64,000 nucleotides of DNA from Hermatobates lingyangjiaoensis (Eukaryota > Arthropoda > Insecta > Hemiptera > Hermatobatidae), in the NCBI GenBank assembly GCA_026182355.1, contig JAPFBL010000034.1, forward strand, positions 1,930,501-1,994,500, written 5' to 3'. Position 1 is the stretch's first letter; each line of letters starts with the position of its first letter. A model generated the notes under the pieces. That model ran no database searches, had not been told where the DNA came from, and saw only the letters and a program-made list of their open reading frames with translations. The translations under genes were made by a program, and so were the position numbers. Shown here in pieces: positions 35,350-46,752 of this stretch.

Positions 35350-36430
35350 ATGAGTCGATGATGTTTAAAATAGATTATATTAATTTTTTTGTATATTTTC
35401 TTTTCAATTTCATAAATTCTTGTTATAGCGACGGATCCGCCAGTGTGCTAAGGGATGTTATTATCTCTTGCTCTTAAGCCCGACGTGGCTGCATAAGAAC
35501 TGATATTGACACGTGACTGAGCATAGGTTAGATAAGAAAAGGATGAGCAGTAGTGTGGGAAAAGAAACTTCTATAACACATTGTATACCAAATATGAAAA
35601 GCATGTGTGACCAACCCATATCTGCTTACAATAATGGAGTCATGCTATCTTGGGATATTTTTAGTAAGTGGGCATCATTAAAGCATAGTAACATCACATT
35701 TTTCATGTAGTATTACATATCATGATAACTATGATTCAAACATGTTGTTAATAAAACCACCAAATAAACATTTAGCGGGTTCACATATTTTGAGATACTT
35801 CCAGAATATTTTCACCGTTTTGAGTAATGTTATTTCTAATTATGATGAGTGTCTGTTTCTTTGTGTGTGTATGTGTTTGTGCTGAGATTTCATGCAACAA
35901 CTGTACGTGCGTGTATGTCCATCAGAGTTTTTATATGCGCTATATATAAATCACCTATATAAAAACGTTTATTCTATATTTTTAAATAAAATACAATGAA
36001 ATAATAAGTTATTCTCAAAAAATTATAAATGGTTTTTAATTGAATGAACTAAAAAGGTGTTTATTAACTATCCTTTTATTAGAGTAAATAGTGAAGATGG
36101 AACTTTGATTTTCATTCAATTAGCAGATTATTACGACCACTTGAATCTTTAGATGGCTGAAAGAATACGAATGGTGGCCAGCAGTCTGATATGTAACTGG
36201 CGAGTTTACTTTGTTGAAGGGAAGACAGTTAGACAGAGACCCTTTACCTTTGGGTCCCTGGGGTGAAGGGAGAGAACGTGACTCGAGCATCAAAGTGTAG
36301 GCTGACTGTCTGAGAGATGGATCACCTTTGGTAGAGTGTGATCAAGGTAGAATAGTGGATGCAATGCAGTCATTGCTTTCTTCAAGAAGCCAGTCTGAAC
36401 ATAAACATATACCACTAATTTATCCATCTC
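35350..36430. other. AT-rich DNA, nothing recognised
   Basis: No supported feature; a slightly GC-richer part at about 36160-36310 gives no recognisable protein. Confidence 0.5.
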
Positions 36431-38490
36431 CAGTGGCGCAGCAGGGGGGGGGGGGGGGTGGCACATGCCAGGGGACGGCATTTCGAGGGTATAAAAATAG
36501 AAAATAGAAAAATATTAAAATTCTAAAAAGCAAAAAAAAAAAAATATGAAATTAATTCTTTAAGGGGCTTAAGTATATTATGTTTGTTTGCAAAGCTAGT
36601 TAATTCGATGAACAATTTTTACTTTACTATAAGTAAAGTATAGTGATCGTGAAAAAATTCTATCTCGAGATTTTGACGGAATTACATGGTTTGAGGTCCC
36701 AGAAGTCGTTTTATGAGGTTTTTACGATGATGTCTGTTGATGTGTTGTGATGTGGGTGGGTGGGTGGGTGCGTGTGTTAGCATTGCTTGTTACCACGCTA
36801 CGGTCCAGAATCTTTGATGGATCAAGTTGATATTTTACACAAAAATGGGCCCCATATAGACGAAGATCCCTATTGTTTGGGAAGAATTATGCATGATGGG
36901 AAAGTCACTTTTTTTGCCAAAAACCGTTTTTTTTAAAACATTTATTTCTCCTAAACTGATAACCCTAGAGTTCTGAAATTTTGACATTATCTTTGAGGTT
37001 ACAAATGCAACAAACGAAAAATATATTCAGAATTTTAAAACAACAGGAAATATTTTTTTTCAATAAAATGTAAAAATTTTGACTTATAATTCAATTTCAA
37101 ACCTAGTGAGAGCGATACAAGCCATACCGTTTAATGGATCAAAATGAAACTATGCCTAAAAATAGAACATTATGTGGAAAATGAGTTGAGATAGTTTTTT
37201 TCAAAATTACATTCGCTAAAGGGGCGTTACAGTACGATTTGTGTTTTCAGAAAATGTTTTTTTAACGCTAAACGGCTCATTAAAAAAAAATGAAAATTTG
37301 ACCAAACATGGAACAAAAAATTAGCAATTCATAAAAAAAAATCATGAAGTTTCAATTACGGGAAAGAGCAATAACGATATAAAAACTCTTTGTTTACCCT
37401 ACACTAAGAGATCACCTGCTATACTTGTCGAATTTTTTGTATTTTTTTACATTGTTTACATTGACTTAGAAATTTTTTGAGCGAATCCACTGAGATAAAA
37501 TTGATATTTCTAATAGAAAAATGAAAATATATTATTGACTTATAAGAGATGTAAGAGGAATAATATTGTGCAGGTAAATGATAAGACTCATTAAAAAAAA
37601 ATTCGTATATATGTTATTTGAAAAGGGGAAGGAAAATGATCTTATTAAATACTAAGAAGCCATAAAATTCCAGTATAATAATTCTGTTAAAAACCAAAAA
37701 TGTAAAAGACAATTCAAAATATAAATCTTTCGTTTAGAGAATAATAACTGTAATTATCGTACATCTTTAATTAACAAATCACCTTAAAACAACATTTTCT
37801 TCGCTGTTTAAGATGTTTTTCAGAGAAAAAAAGGGTATTTTACTGTTTCAAATTTGAAAATTTTACATTAATATTCAATGTAGAAGGATGTCAAGTAAAC
37901 GATGTAAGAAATCTACTAGCTATTTGAACAATAGCCATGTTCTCTTGTAGGATGATATTTCGTTTCAAGAAATGTTCAAATTGGTTTTTGAACAATGTTA
38001 TTACTGCTGTAGTTATACTAATGAAATTATTTGCAAATAATAAATAATTTTTGATGTACAAAAATAAGCTTATAAATTGATATGTCCTTCAATCACTATC
38101 TGTACTACCACGAATGAAATGCTAATAATTATATCCCATTTAGATATTTATGTTATGCTTAAATGAGACGTTATGTTTTATATACGCAAGAAATTTGACA
38201 TTGAGTTACTTATAGTAAAGTAGAGTGTAGGCCACTCCAGATTTTTATTATTTGAATTTACGATTTTGTTTTAAAAAATCTTTGCTTTTCTTTGATTATG
38301 ACTCTACGTGTATGAAAGTACAGTATTAAGATGTAAGTCTAGGATTAGTTTACAGTCTGAAATTAGATCGTTGATTGCATTATCACAAAAATAAATATTT
38401 TGGGGACTCTCTCGAATTTTGAATGATAATGGATTATCAATGTCATAGGGTGGAGGTGGGGGATGGCAGAAATAGTTGCTACGCCACTAT
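36431..38490. mobile_element. About 2-kb non-autonomous element with CAGTGGCG-type ends
   Basis: The left end CAGTGGCGCAGCAGGGGG faces the right end GTTGCTACGCCACTA (complement TAGTGGCGTAGCAAC), an imperfect terminal inverted repeat next to G-rich text at both ends. This resembles hAT-like ends of invertebrates. I found no matching 8-bp target duplication. Internal text (ATGAAACTATGCCTAAAAATAG and surrounding poly-A-rich blocks) recurs at 41830-42190; the right part (GATTATGACTCTACGTGTAT) recurs in diverged form at about 39170-39270. No transposase is visible. Confidence 0.5.
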
Positions 38491-38930
38491 CAAAATTTCT
38501 ATATGAGTCTACTTAAAGTGATTGCATACGGAATGCATGCCCTAGCGTAAAGTAAGTCATTAGCTGATCATAATGAAGATGGAGTAAGCTGTATTATGTT
38601 ATGGAAGACACTCCAATAAAAAAATAACTTGCACAAAATAAACTAAAAGAAAAAAAAAAGAAGGATATAACAATGAATCATCGATGTGAATTTTGCAAAG
38701 TACACTACAAAACTCTTTCGAATATTCTCTGAAAAAGTAGTGGTTAGTATTCAAAGCATTAACGAATCCTCTTACCTATGTTGGAATTTACAAATAACAA
38801 ACAAAAAATAAATTGCTGAAACTATGAGAAAGTGGTGGCTAATCTTTAGTATATACCAGAAGACAATGGGATTGTATACTCCACACCAAAGAGGAATGTT
38901 GGAAATCATAAAGCACGCTATAACACAGAG

Positions 38931-39280
38931 GCGTAGCATGGTGAAAGGGGGGGCAGGTGCCAGTGGGTGGTATTTGGTGGTAGTAAACATATACAATTTT
39001 AAATCAAAATCAGTTTTCAAGGTTCTAATTGTTTTATGTTTTATGTATGTAATACTATTTCTAAACATATTTTCAAATGTAATATTTGCAAATTAAAAAT
39101 AAATATAATGTAAAGTTTTCAAAACTAGTTTTTAAACCAGTTGAAAATTTTGTTGTTGTTAGAGTAGCTAGTTAATTTACATTAGTATTTTTTTATGAAT
39201 TTTGAAAGATATTTGGTTTTCCTTGATGACCACTTTATATGTATACGAGTACTGTAATAAGATCAAAGTCTGGAACTTAT
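38931..39280. repeat. Internally deleted relative of the 36431-38490 element
   Basis: Starts GAGGCGTAGCATGGTGAAAG with a G-rich run and GGTGCCAGTGG. Its far part (GATGACCACTTTATATGTAT) parallels 38290-38350. Strongly diverged. Confidence 0.4.
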
Positions 39281-39391
39281 AACACACCTATTCTATCAAA
39301 CGGTGGATATATTATTGAATTGTTATATATATAAACACTATTTTTCTTTCTTATCGAGGTTTGGTCTAGCTTTAATAATGCAACACCTTTA

Positions 39392-39431
39392 AGCCGACGT
39401 TTCGTCTATATTTGTAGACATCTTCATGGCT
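39392..39431 (-). ncRNA. Hammerhead-like motif, family G (left arm)
   Basis: On the minus strand: AGCC, ATGAAGA (first core base A instead of C), extra T, stem II GTCTA/TAGAC, GAA, palindrome ACGT, C, GGCT. Stem I AGCC:GGCT is perfect, but the core has one damaging change. Confidence 0.55.
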
Positions 39432-39600
39432 ACATCATTACAGAGTTTAGTTACTATAACATTAAACATAATTATATTACATTATTTAATTAATATACAT
39501 AATTACTTTGGTATTTTTCTATTATGAGGAACTAACTACATAACGGTTTGTGTTCAAATCAGCTAGTGTGCTGTATAGTAACTAAACTCTGTATTGATGT

Positions 39601-39640
39601 AGCCCTGAAGATGTCTACAAATATAGACGAAACGTCAGCT
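39601..39640 (+). ncRNA. Hammerhead-like ribozyme motif, family G (right arm)
   Basis: AGCC 39601-39604, CTGAAGA 39605-39611, extra T, GTCTA/TAGAC, GAA 39629-39631, ACGT 39632-39635, C39636, AGCT. The core is intact; stem I carries one A-C mismatch, the reverse of the left arm. Confidence 0.6.
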
Positions 39641-39749
39641 TAAAGCTGTTGCATTATTGAAGCTAGATCAGATAAGAAGATATTGAAGCTAGAAGCTAGA
39701 TAAGAAAGAAAAATAGTGTTAAAAATATGTGGTCGAGATTGGAAAACAG

Positions 39750-40080
39750 TCATATATATATATATATATATATATTCTATATTTTGTTATTGAGGGCTAG
39801 GTCAAATAAAAGAAAATAAACTCCTTCCTAGGCCGACGTTTCGATGTATTTATACATCATCTTCAGGGCTAAAATTACAGTAAGAACTATAATACCTATG
39901 TTCACATAGGTATTATAGGTATTGAATATAGGTGAATAGGTATTATTCACATACCTATTCACATATACCTATGTTCACAAAATTCATAGTTATGAATTAA
40001 ACTATGAAACGTCGGCCTAGGAAGGAGTTTATTTTCTTTTATTTGACCTAGCCCTCAATAACAAAATATAGAATAGAATA
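39750..40080. mobile_element. Foldback element related to family G, one ribozyme complete
   Basis: (TA)n at 39752-39772 precedes the left arm TTGTTATTGAGGGCTAGGTC, whose exact complement closes the element near 40070. The inner ends carry the ribozyme on the left. On the right only ATGAAACGTCGGCC remains. The middle (39890-39995) is itself a nest of inverted ACCTATGTTCAC/GTGAA...AGGT repeats. Confidence 0.65.
39832..39870 (-). ncRNA. Hammerhead-like ribozyme motif, family G-related
   Basis: On the minus strand: AGCC, CTGAAGA, extra T, stem II GATGTA/TACATC, GAA, ACGT, C, GGCC. Stem II is different from 39601-39640 at nearly every position yet pairs over 6 bp; stem I keeps GCC:GGC. Confidence 0.6.
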
Positions 40081-40832
40081 GAAGAGGTCAAGAACAATTT
40101 TTGGAGATTATATATATATGTGTGTGTGAAGGCCTAATTTCACAATTGAAATTTAAAAAAATCCTTATTGTATATTACAGAAGTTTATCAAAACGATATG
40201 CTATTTTATTACCAAGTTGCAATTATTTTTTGTGGAATAAATGACTATTATTGCATAAATATATATTGGATGGAGGATTATAAAGTTTTTCCTAACCATG
40301 ACGAAGGGAAGTTAAACAAGGATGTGAAGATTAATGCTGAAGAAAGGACGAAAGGCCCCAGGGTGTATAGGGACAGGGGTCAGAATGGCAGGAAGATGCC
40401 AAGCCGCAGGCAGCCATATATCTCTCCGTCAATCTAATCTCGGATACATTCTTACCAGGAAGCAGTTAATTGCAAACCTCTATCACCAAGGACACTGTGC
40501 CTACACTCTGGAACACACCTCTACCGTATCTTCCTTTATTATGACAAAATCCATGTCTGGTGTTCATTTAGAAAATTACAACAGTAATGGAATATAGAGG
40601 ATAATTAAAAAAGTAACCCTCCATTTTAAAATACACGTATTCGATTGACATTGGTTGATAGTTTTCTCAGTTTCTATTATTCAGGTAAAAGTAGTGAATG
40701 AGTTTAATCTACACGAATTTCAATGTCTATGCTACACAACTATACATAGAAATCAGTTATACTTGATCTTTGGTAAGCTCCAAATTAATTCATCAACCCT
40801 AAAATTAGTATACGAGGTAGGTTTGAAAAGAT
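40081..40832. other. No gene recognised; GC-richer islet 40320-40560
   Basis: Two overlapping plus frames cross the islet but show no domain or splice context. Left uncalled. Confidence 0.4.
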
Positions 40833-41137
40833 TAGGTTGCAATGGCAGTCCTACAAGGGAAGAAACATACGTCGAACAGTAACCTTTTGGGGTACCAAAC
40901 AATGACGATTGATACTACTTTGGAAGTCCTGAATTTCGTCTAACTGAACTGTATTTAGAGTAGGGTTCTTTATCGAGCAGCTGACATCGTAGAGGATTGA
41001 GACCAACAGTTTAAAGTCCTCTCACAAGAACAACGTGCTCAGATTTATTTACTTGAAGAAGTCGACGGCCAAAGTGGATATTGGAACCGGGGTCTATTAG
41101 TCCAGAGGCGAGTACTTTACTATTGTTCTAACCTCCC
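40833..41137 (-). mobile_element. tRNA-derived SINE, near full length, old
   Basis: On the minus strand it runs from AGGTTAGAACAATAG through ACCCCGGTTCC, AATAAATCTGAGCACGTTG and GACGAAATTCAGGACTTCC to the tail GGACTGCCATTGCAACCT, the same order as 57623-57953. Confidence 0.75.
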
Positions 41138-41829
41138 CCCCTCTCGCGGCAAGATTACTTATTCATCCCTTTAATTAAATTACACAATTTAAATTTTTAT
41201 TTGAATTTTTCTTGAAATTTAGCTTGGCTTTCAAAACCTAAACCATATAAATCTATGAATTATCATTCGATGGCACAAGCAGTTGGTGACACTGTATATT
41301 GTCTGCTGATCCACTGCTTACATACTCCAGATAGTGGAGAACCACAAAATGAGCTCATGCAAAGAAAAATAAATCACATGTAGAACTTAAAATTAGAGAA
41401 TCTCTCATTCAAGTTTAAAAAGCAGTCATATATTTAATGGATCGTCATCGGCTATACTGTATTTCATTCTTCATAACACCACGACGTCTTATTGACTTGA
41501 TTAAGCTAAATATTTTGGAAATTATTTTATATTTTCTAATTGTTATTGATCAATGACTAAAACTTTATACTAATTTCATAACTCACGACCGTTGTCACAT
41601 TACTCATTGGTATATGAGTTAGTTTAGCTTGCTGAACTTGAGGATATAAAAACTCGGGGAACAAAGACATGACCTTACATTATCTAACACAGAAAACTTA
41701 TTCCCTAAAAGTGCTAAATCCATACGTCAACTTGATAATACAGATGTATAGAATGAATTCAATATAAAAATCTATTCAAACCATTTTGTATTTAACAGAA
41801 ATAAGTAAAAATAAAAAAAAAACTTCAAC
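41138..41829. other. AT-rich DNA, nothing recognised
   Basis: No supported feature. Confidence 0.5.
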
Positions 41830-42190
41830 TTTTGGTTTTTAGAATGACCAAAAATACAGTAAAAAGTACAAATATTGACTTACAGTTGATTTTGAAATAT
41901 CAACAAGGCATATTGTTTTAACGGATCTTAATGAAATTATGCCTAAAAGAAAATACTATTAAGAAGATGCTTCAGTACTTCTTTGTGAAAAATAAATGAT
42001 CCGAAATATGTTTTTTGATACATTTAATGATTCCAAGTAATGTTTTTCATGTTACTGCCTAGCCATAAAATTAAAAAAAAATTCATTTAAGATTAGCACG
42101 CTATAAAAAAAAATGCAGATATTTCAATTACTCTAAAAGGCAATATCCCGAATTTTTTCATACTGACTAAAAAATATTTAAAAGAATCGA
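41830..42190. repeat. Diverged copy of the interior of the 36431-38490 element
   Basis: GACTTACAGTTGATTTTGAA, TTTTAACGGATCTTAATGAA and AATTATGCCTAAAAGAAA parallel 37081-37165; the poly-A blocks and TTTCAATTACTCTAAAAGGC parallel 37350-37375 in the same order. No terminal repeats were found here. Confidence 0.55.
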
Positions 42191-43544
42191 GTAAAAAAAC
42201 ATTTTCAAATATTAAACAAAATTTGAGGATATCTGATAGTTAATAGGCTATGTAGTGAGGTTTACTTGTTAAATCAGATACCAATCAGGTGTTTGATGAT
42301 TTCCTGTGTTAGTTGGCTGTATATGAAATGTGTTATAATCAATCTATGTAATAGGTTCTTTAACAAATATTAATATCAGTTACATAATTTTTGTGTTTAT
42401 GTTGTTGTATAATGTATTTGGGTAACATTTATGTATGGGAAAGATAAATTTTTATTCTTCAAGACAAAAAGTAACTAATTGCATGTCACTTCTCTGGTTA
42501 TTGTGTAAGCTTAAAAAATGCACCAACTATTGTTTTATGCGGAGTACTCTTCCTTATATATTAAAGAAGGAGTTATATTAAAATAAAAATTTCAATATTA
42601 AGAACTATAAATGGTAAAAAATGTGTAAAGAAGAAACCTGTTGATATAAATTAAGTTAAAAAAAGTCCTTATAACGTACTTAAGAAGAAAAAGAGGTCCC
42701 AAATATCAGTATATTAAAATCACTAAACTAGAGCTGTCACAGTTACTCTAAGTCTGCTTAGATGAAATACTTAACTGCTGAGGTATGTAACAGATTGATT
42801 AATTAACATTCTTCGTTTAATATAATAAAACATCTCATATTGTTTTAAATCAGTGATGTCAACTTTGTTATAACTGACAAAATGGTTGTAGCTACAATAA
42901 AGTGAATAAAATGATTAAGTTGATTATTTATTGTGATTTTTTTCAGTGAGTTTGATGTTTTGTCTAAAAGATAGATGAATTAAAGTAAAATCAAAACTTA
43001 TTTCATTGTCATCTATTTTGGTATTAAGAATACTCGGAGGAATATTGAGTGTAGGCCATTTTAAGTGCAGATTTTTTTTGTTATATACTACCAGATAAGA
43101 AATAAAACTAATTTACTGAGTATAAATACTTTTAAATTACCAAGAAATAACAAAGTAATCATTCTATTATTTGATGTCGTGTAGTATATAATTTAAAAAA
43201 AAAATCCTAGTAAGTAGCAAATTCTTATCATGCAATTATTTATTCTATCCATTTATTTTTTTTAGAGTTTCTAATCGTATCTACCATCTAAAATCAATCA
43301 AGGCATTATTTCCATATTATATTTCACTCAAGAAACTGACTTTATGTTATTATTTCACAATCATTCCAATCATAAAGGCTGCTTCATCAATACATAGTGA
43401 TCTGATACATCGACTTTGTTGATGTGCATTTCTGTCGTTTTAAAGTTTATGGAAATATTTCTTTTTATATATTACGATAAGAAATGTAACTAATTCATGG
43501 TTTAAATAATGATAAATATAATGATAAGAAATGTGTGTACATAC
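42191..43544. other. Intron or intergenic AT-rich DNA
   Basis: Lies downstream of the Ig exon in the sense of transcription. No further exon was recognised. The text AGAGTGTAGGCCACT near 38220 has a weak counterpart at 43050. Confidence 0.5.
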
Positions 43545-43910
43545 CATAGACAACCATTTTCTTGGACCTCGAGTCTTCATTGGCGAATGTTGAAACTAGA
43601 CACTTGTATTCCCCTGACAGCGAAGTGGTTGGGTTAATTATCTCCAAAGCGCGATAGGCCTTTGCTTCATCTTCAGATGCTCTGTAGTCGAGGTTTAGAC
43701 GACCTTTGAGTACTCCCAGATCTTGCGGTTTCTGAGAGTGAATCCATTGATAGACTGGATCTGGTTGATCATTGAAGAACCACTTGACTACTACTCCAGC
43801 CCTTAGAAGAGGTTCTTCTAAGATATAATCGCAGTCGAGAATTACTGAAGTCGTACTTCCATTGATCACCCGAGCTGGAACACTCAGGCTCTTTATCTGC
43901 ACAGCAAAAC
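43545..43910 (-). CDS. Internal exon encoding an immunoglobulin V-type domain (arthropod Ig protein)
   Basis: This is the one convincing protein-coding exon. Read on the minus strand it is bounded by an acceptor (TTTTCAG before 43910) and a donor (GTATGT from 43544). It contains 121 whole codons plus split codons at both ends, so it is a symmetric phase 1-1 exon, typical of single Ig domains. Ig hallmarks are visible: Cys at residue 26 (LDCDY), the core Trp at 43 (VKWFF), and the Y-x-C signature near the end (SGEYKC, Cys at 103). The 77-residue Cys-Cys spacing is long, fitting a V-set fold. The text resembles secreted or membrane Ig proteins of arthropods distantly related to the beaten-path group, but I cannot name an orthologue. 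The open frame runs on into both introns (43495-44022); those extensions are not coding. The other exons lie outside the window or were not recognised. The role (cell-surface recognition or adhesion) is inferred from the fold only. Confidence 0.85.
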
Positions 43911-45540
43911 CTGAAAATACAAATTTCATTAATCTCCAGTCAAGTTTAAACACGACTCTCATACGAATGAAATATTCGCATAAATACACCGGTTGGTTAA
44001 TCATATTTGAGCAGGCTCTCATTGCAAGGGGAAGCGCGAAGGCATTCGATCCTCATTGGGGCACGCAAGTCTTATTATGTAGAGGTCCCTGAATCATTCA
44101 CCGCTCCACATTCCGATATCGCTGCTAACTTTTCTTTAACCGATTTTTTCCGAGATATCCTTCAATAGCGGCTCTGTCAGTCATAGCCCTAATAGGCTTC
44201 TCATTTCTTTACAGAATAGACATGCCCTCTTTCTTTGCCTAAGGAAAACAGAACAGTAACGGTGGGAAATTATTTTTTATTAAGGTTTAAATCAACTTAT
44301 CAATAAAACACATCAATTGCAATAACAAAATCGTAACTTTATTTCCTATCAAAAATTTGTCTTTATTAAATAACAAAATTTTTAAGGATAATAGTGGCTG
44401 CATTTTTTTGTTGACATATTTTCACAAGTTTACTGATTTTGAATATCCTCTACATTATGCTTATTGAAGATTCAGTCATGTTTATCAGACTAGAAATGTT
44501 TAATGATTATCTAGGATACAGTCTCAGTGCACGCTATACTCTCTGAGGGACGGGACGACCTGCATAAGATATCCACTTTTCACATTAAAATCGGGTCGTA
44601 CCGAAGACTCAGTATTAACTGCAACGAGTATAACTACTATATCAAACCTGATATTATTATTACAGCAGGATATCCATTCTAAGTTATTATTGCATCTCTA
44701 TTTCCATATTCCATGCTACTCTCTTGGGTATTCCCTACAGATGATAACTATGCAAAGTGCATCCTTATAAACAGCCAAGCTGCCAGTTTCAGCATTTACA
44801 CCTATCTAAAAATAGGTTACTTTTCCCATTCTACGATATTTAAGATTACTTTGTAAACTATTTCACTATATTTACGTGACAAATTACTTTAAGGCCTGCA
44901 AAAGCGTGACATGTAGAGCGTTAAAATTTTTTATAATCACCTACTCACACTTGCATACATCATTCTAAACATAACAAAAACTGTTTAGTGAAAAATGATT
45001 AAACATATAAAAAGTAATAATGATTCCAATATATCATAATCTGATATATTGATATGTTTCAATATATCATAAAAATATTCACAAATATTTTTCGGAACAA
45101 AATGGCAGAAAAACAAAAATAAAATTTGAAAATACCATAACAATGACAAACATTTCAGCTTAACAATTAGACATGAAATTACTTTGTTTGCAATAAATTA
45201 TATTAGAATCAAAACAGAAGATTTTATTAAAAAAATATTTCATAAGAAAAAATAAAATGTTCTCCTTCAAACAATTTCAAAAAAAAAAAAGAAAATTTAT
45301 TGTTATTCATTCATGCTACATGGAAACAGAGAGAAGACACTAATTAATATGATTGAACATTTGTTTTCCTTGTTTTTTAAACCCTTTTTATATAACTGCT
45401 TTCTAAATTTTGTTACACTAATATTACACTATCAGGGTTCTTATATTTATTTAAAAAATATATTTATCTAATTGTTATTGGTATGAATATACATAGATCA
45501 TAACAAGACTTCATAATAAATATTTGAAATAAAAATCAAC
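43911..45540. other. Intron upstream of the Ig exon, nothing recognised
   Basis: AT-rich, no second exon seen. Confidence 0.5.
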
Positions 45541-45544
45541 ATCC

Positions 45545-45690
45545 AAACTACGGTAAGAAATCATAAAAAAGACCTTTCCACCGTAACAAGCAGTCTTCTT
45601 CAGGATCATCACAACTGAATTTACAGTTGAACGATCTTCGTCGTTTTCTTGATTTGTTACTGAGGTTGGACGTTGATATATATTTATATG
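45545..45690. mobile_element. Family A foldback, shortened
   Basis: Left arm with ribozyme motif at 45571-45604 (minus): CTGAAGA core, ACTG/CGGT stem II with the family loop CTTGTTA, GAA, AGGTC. The right arm keeps only TTGAACGATCTTCGTCG and the GAGGTTGGACGTTGATA end. Confidence 0.5.
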
Positions 45691-46085
45691 CAGTATAATG
45701 TTATGCAATTCATAAATCATAAATTGCTATATTAGAATAAATAGCATAGTTATGTGAGATAATAGCTTATTAATTGCACATGTTAGACCAAGATTAATAA
45801 TACTAATGTTATTACTGCTTAAGATTGTATAGGGTTCTGATAGTTGTAAAATTATAGAATAAAATTATTGTAATTTAAATGCATACAATGTTTTTTTGAA
45901 TACCATTCGGAAAAAAAATATACTGCACGCAACAGCAACAAAGAAAAACACAAAAAATCTATGATAGAAATCATAGATTTATGATCACATAGTATGTGAC
46001 CAAAGAGATTTTGAATTTAGGAAACGGATGCACACTTTGAAAAGTGTAACGTACGGTTTCAAGGTGTACATTGGTGTAAAATCTC

Positions 46086-46260
46086 TGAAAGATTCTATAT
46101 TTAATTTGTTTGTTTAGAAACAAAAAGATGACACGATTTTTTATCTACTCTATAGTAACTATAACGCTCATAATGAGAATAATGGCAACTGTTACTATGA
46201 TTCCAGCTACATTGAGATAAAGCACTGTTCTCTCATCTATACCATACAAGAGTATTGCTT
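46086..46260. repeat. Dispersed repeat, copy 1 (paired with 51433-51610)
   Basis: GTTTAGAAACAAAAAGATGA, CTATAACGCTCATAATGAGA, AACTGTTACTATGATT and CTATACCATACAAGAGTATT recur in the same order 5.3 kb away on the other side of the Helitron. It directly precedes the 43-bp minisatellite. Confidence 0.8.
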
Positions 46261-46273
46261 ATCACTATGGTGA

Positions 46274-46752
46274 TCAATTGTATACGATACAGTTGTATTA
46301 ATTTTCATTATTGTAGTTTGTTTTATACAATAGAGTTGTATTAATTTCCACTATTGTAGTTTGTTTTATACAACATAGTTGTATTAATTTTCACTATTGT
46401 AATTTGTTGTATACGACACAGTTGTATTAATCTCACTATTGTAATTTGTTGTATATGACACAGTTGTATTAATTTTCCTCATTGTAGTTTGTTTTATACA
46501 ATACAGTTATATTAATTTTCCTTGTTGCAGTTTGTTTTATACAATGCAGTTGTATTAATTTTCACTACTGTAGTTTGTTTTATACAACACAGATGTATTA
46601 ATTTTCACTATTGTAATTTGTTGTATACGACACAGTTGTATTAATTTTCCTCATTGTAGTTTGTTTTATACAATACAGTTATATTAATTTTCCTTGTAGT
46701 AGTTTGTTTTATACAATGCAGTTGTATTAATTTTCACTACTGTAGTTTGTTA
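46274..46752. repeat. 43-bp minisatellite, about 11 units
   Basis: The unit is TTTTATACAATAGAGTTGTA followed by TTAATTTTCACTATTGTAG and TTTG, with periodic variants (TGTATACGACACAG). Period checked at 46321 to 46364. The same unit occurs three or four times inside the Helitron at 47993-48140. Confidence 0.9.

Larger units (their letters stand above)
39355..39720. mobile_element. Family G foldback (PLE-like remnant) with two ribozyme motifs
   Basis: The left arm (minus, about 39360-39460) and right arm (plus, about 39570-39700) share ribozyme, flanks and upstream text (TATAGTAACTAAACTCTGTA). The spacer is about 110 bp. The downstream side contains TTGCATTATT...AGCTAGA in both arms. Confidence 0.65.

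Noticed and set aside
40168..40597. Two overlapping plus frames as a possible gene
   Set aside because: No domain, no splice signals, and the two frames compete over the same GC-richer islet.
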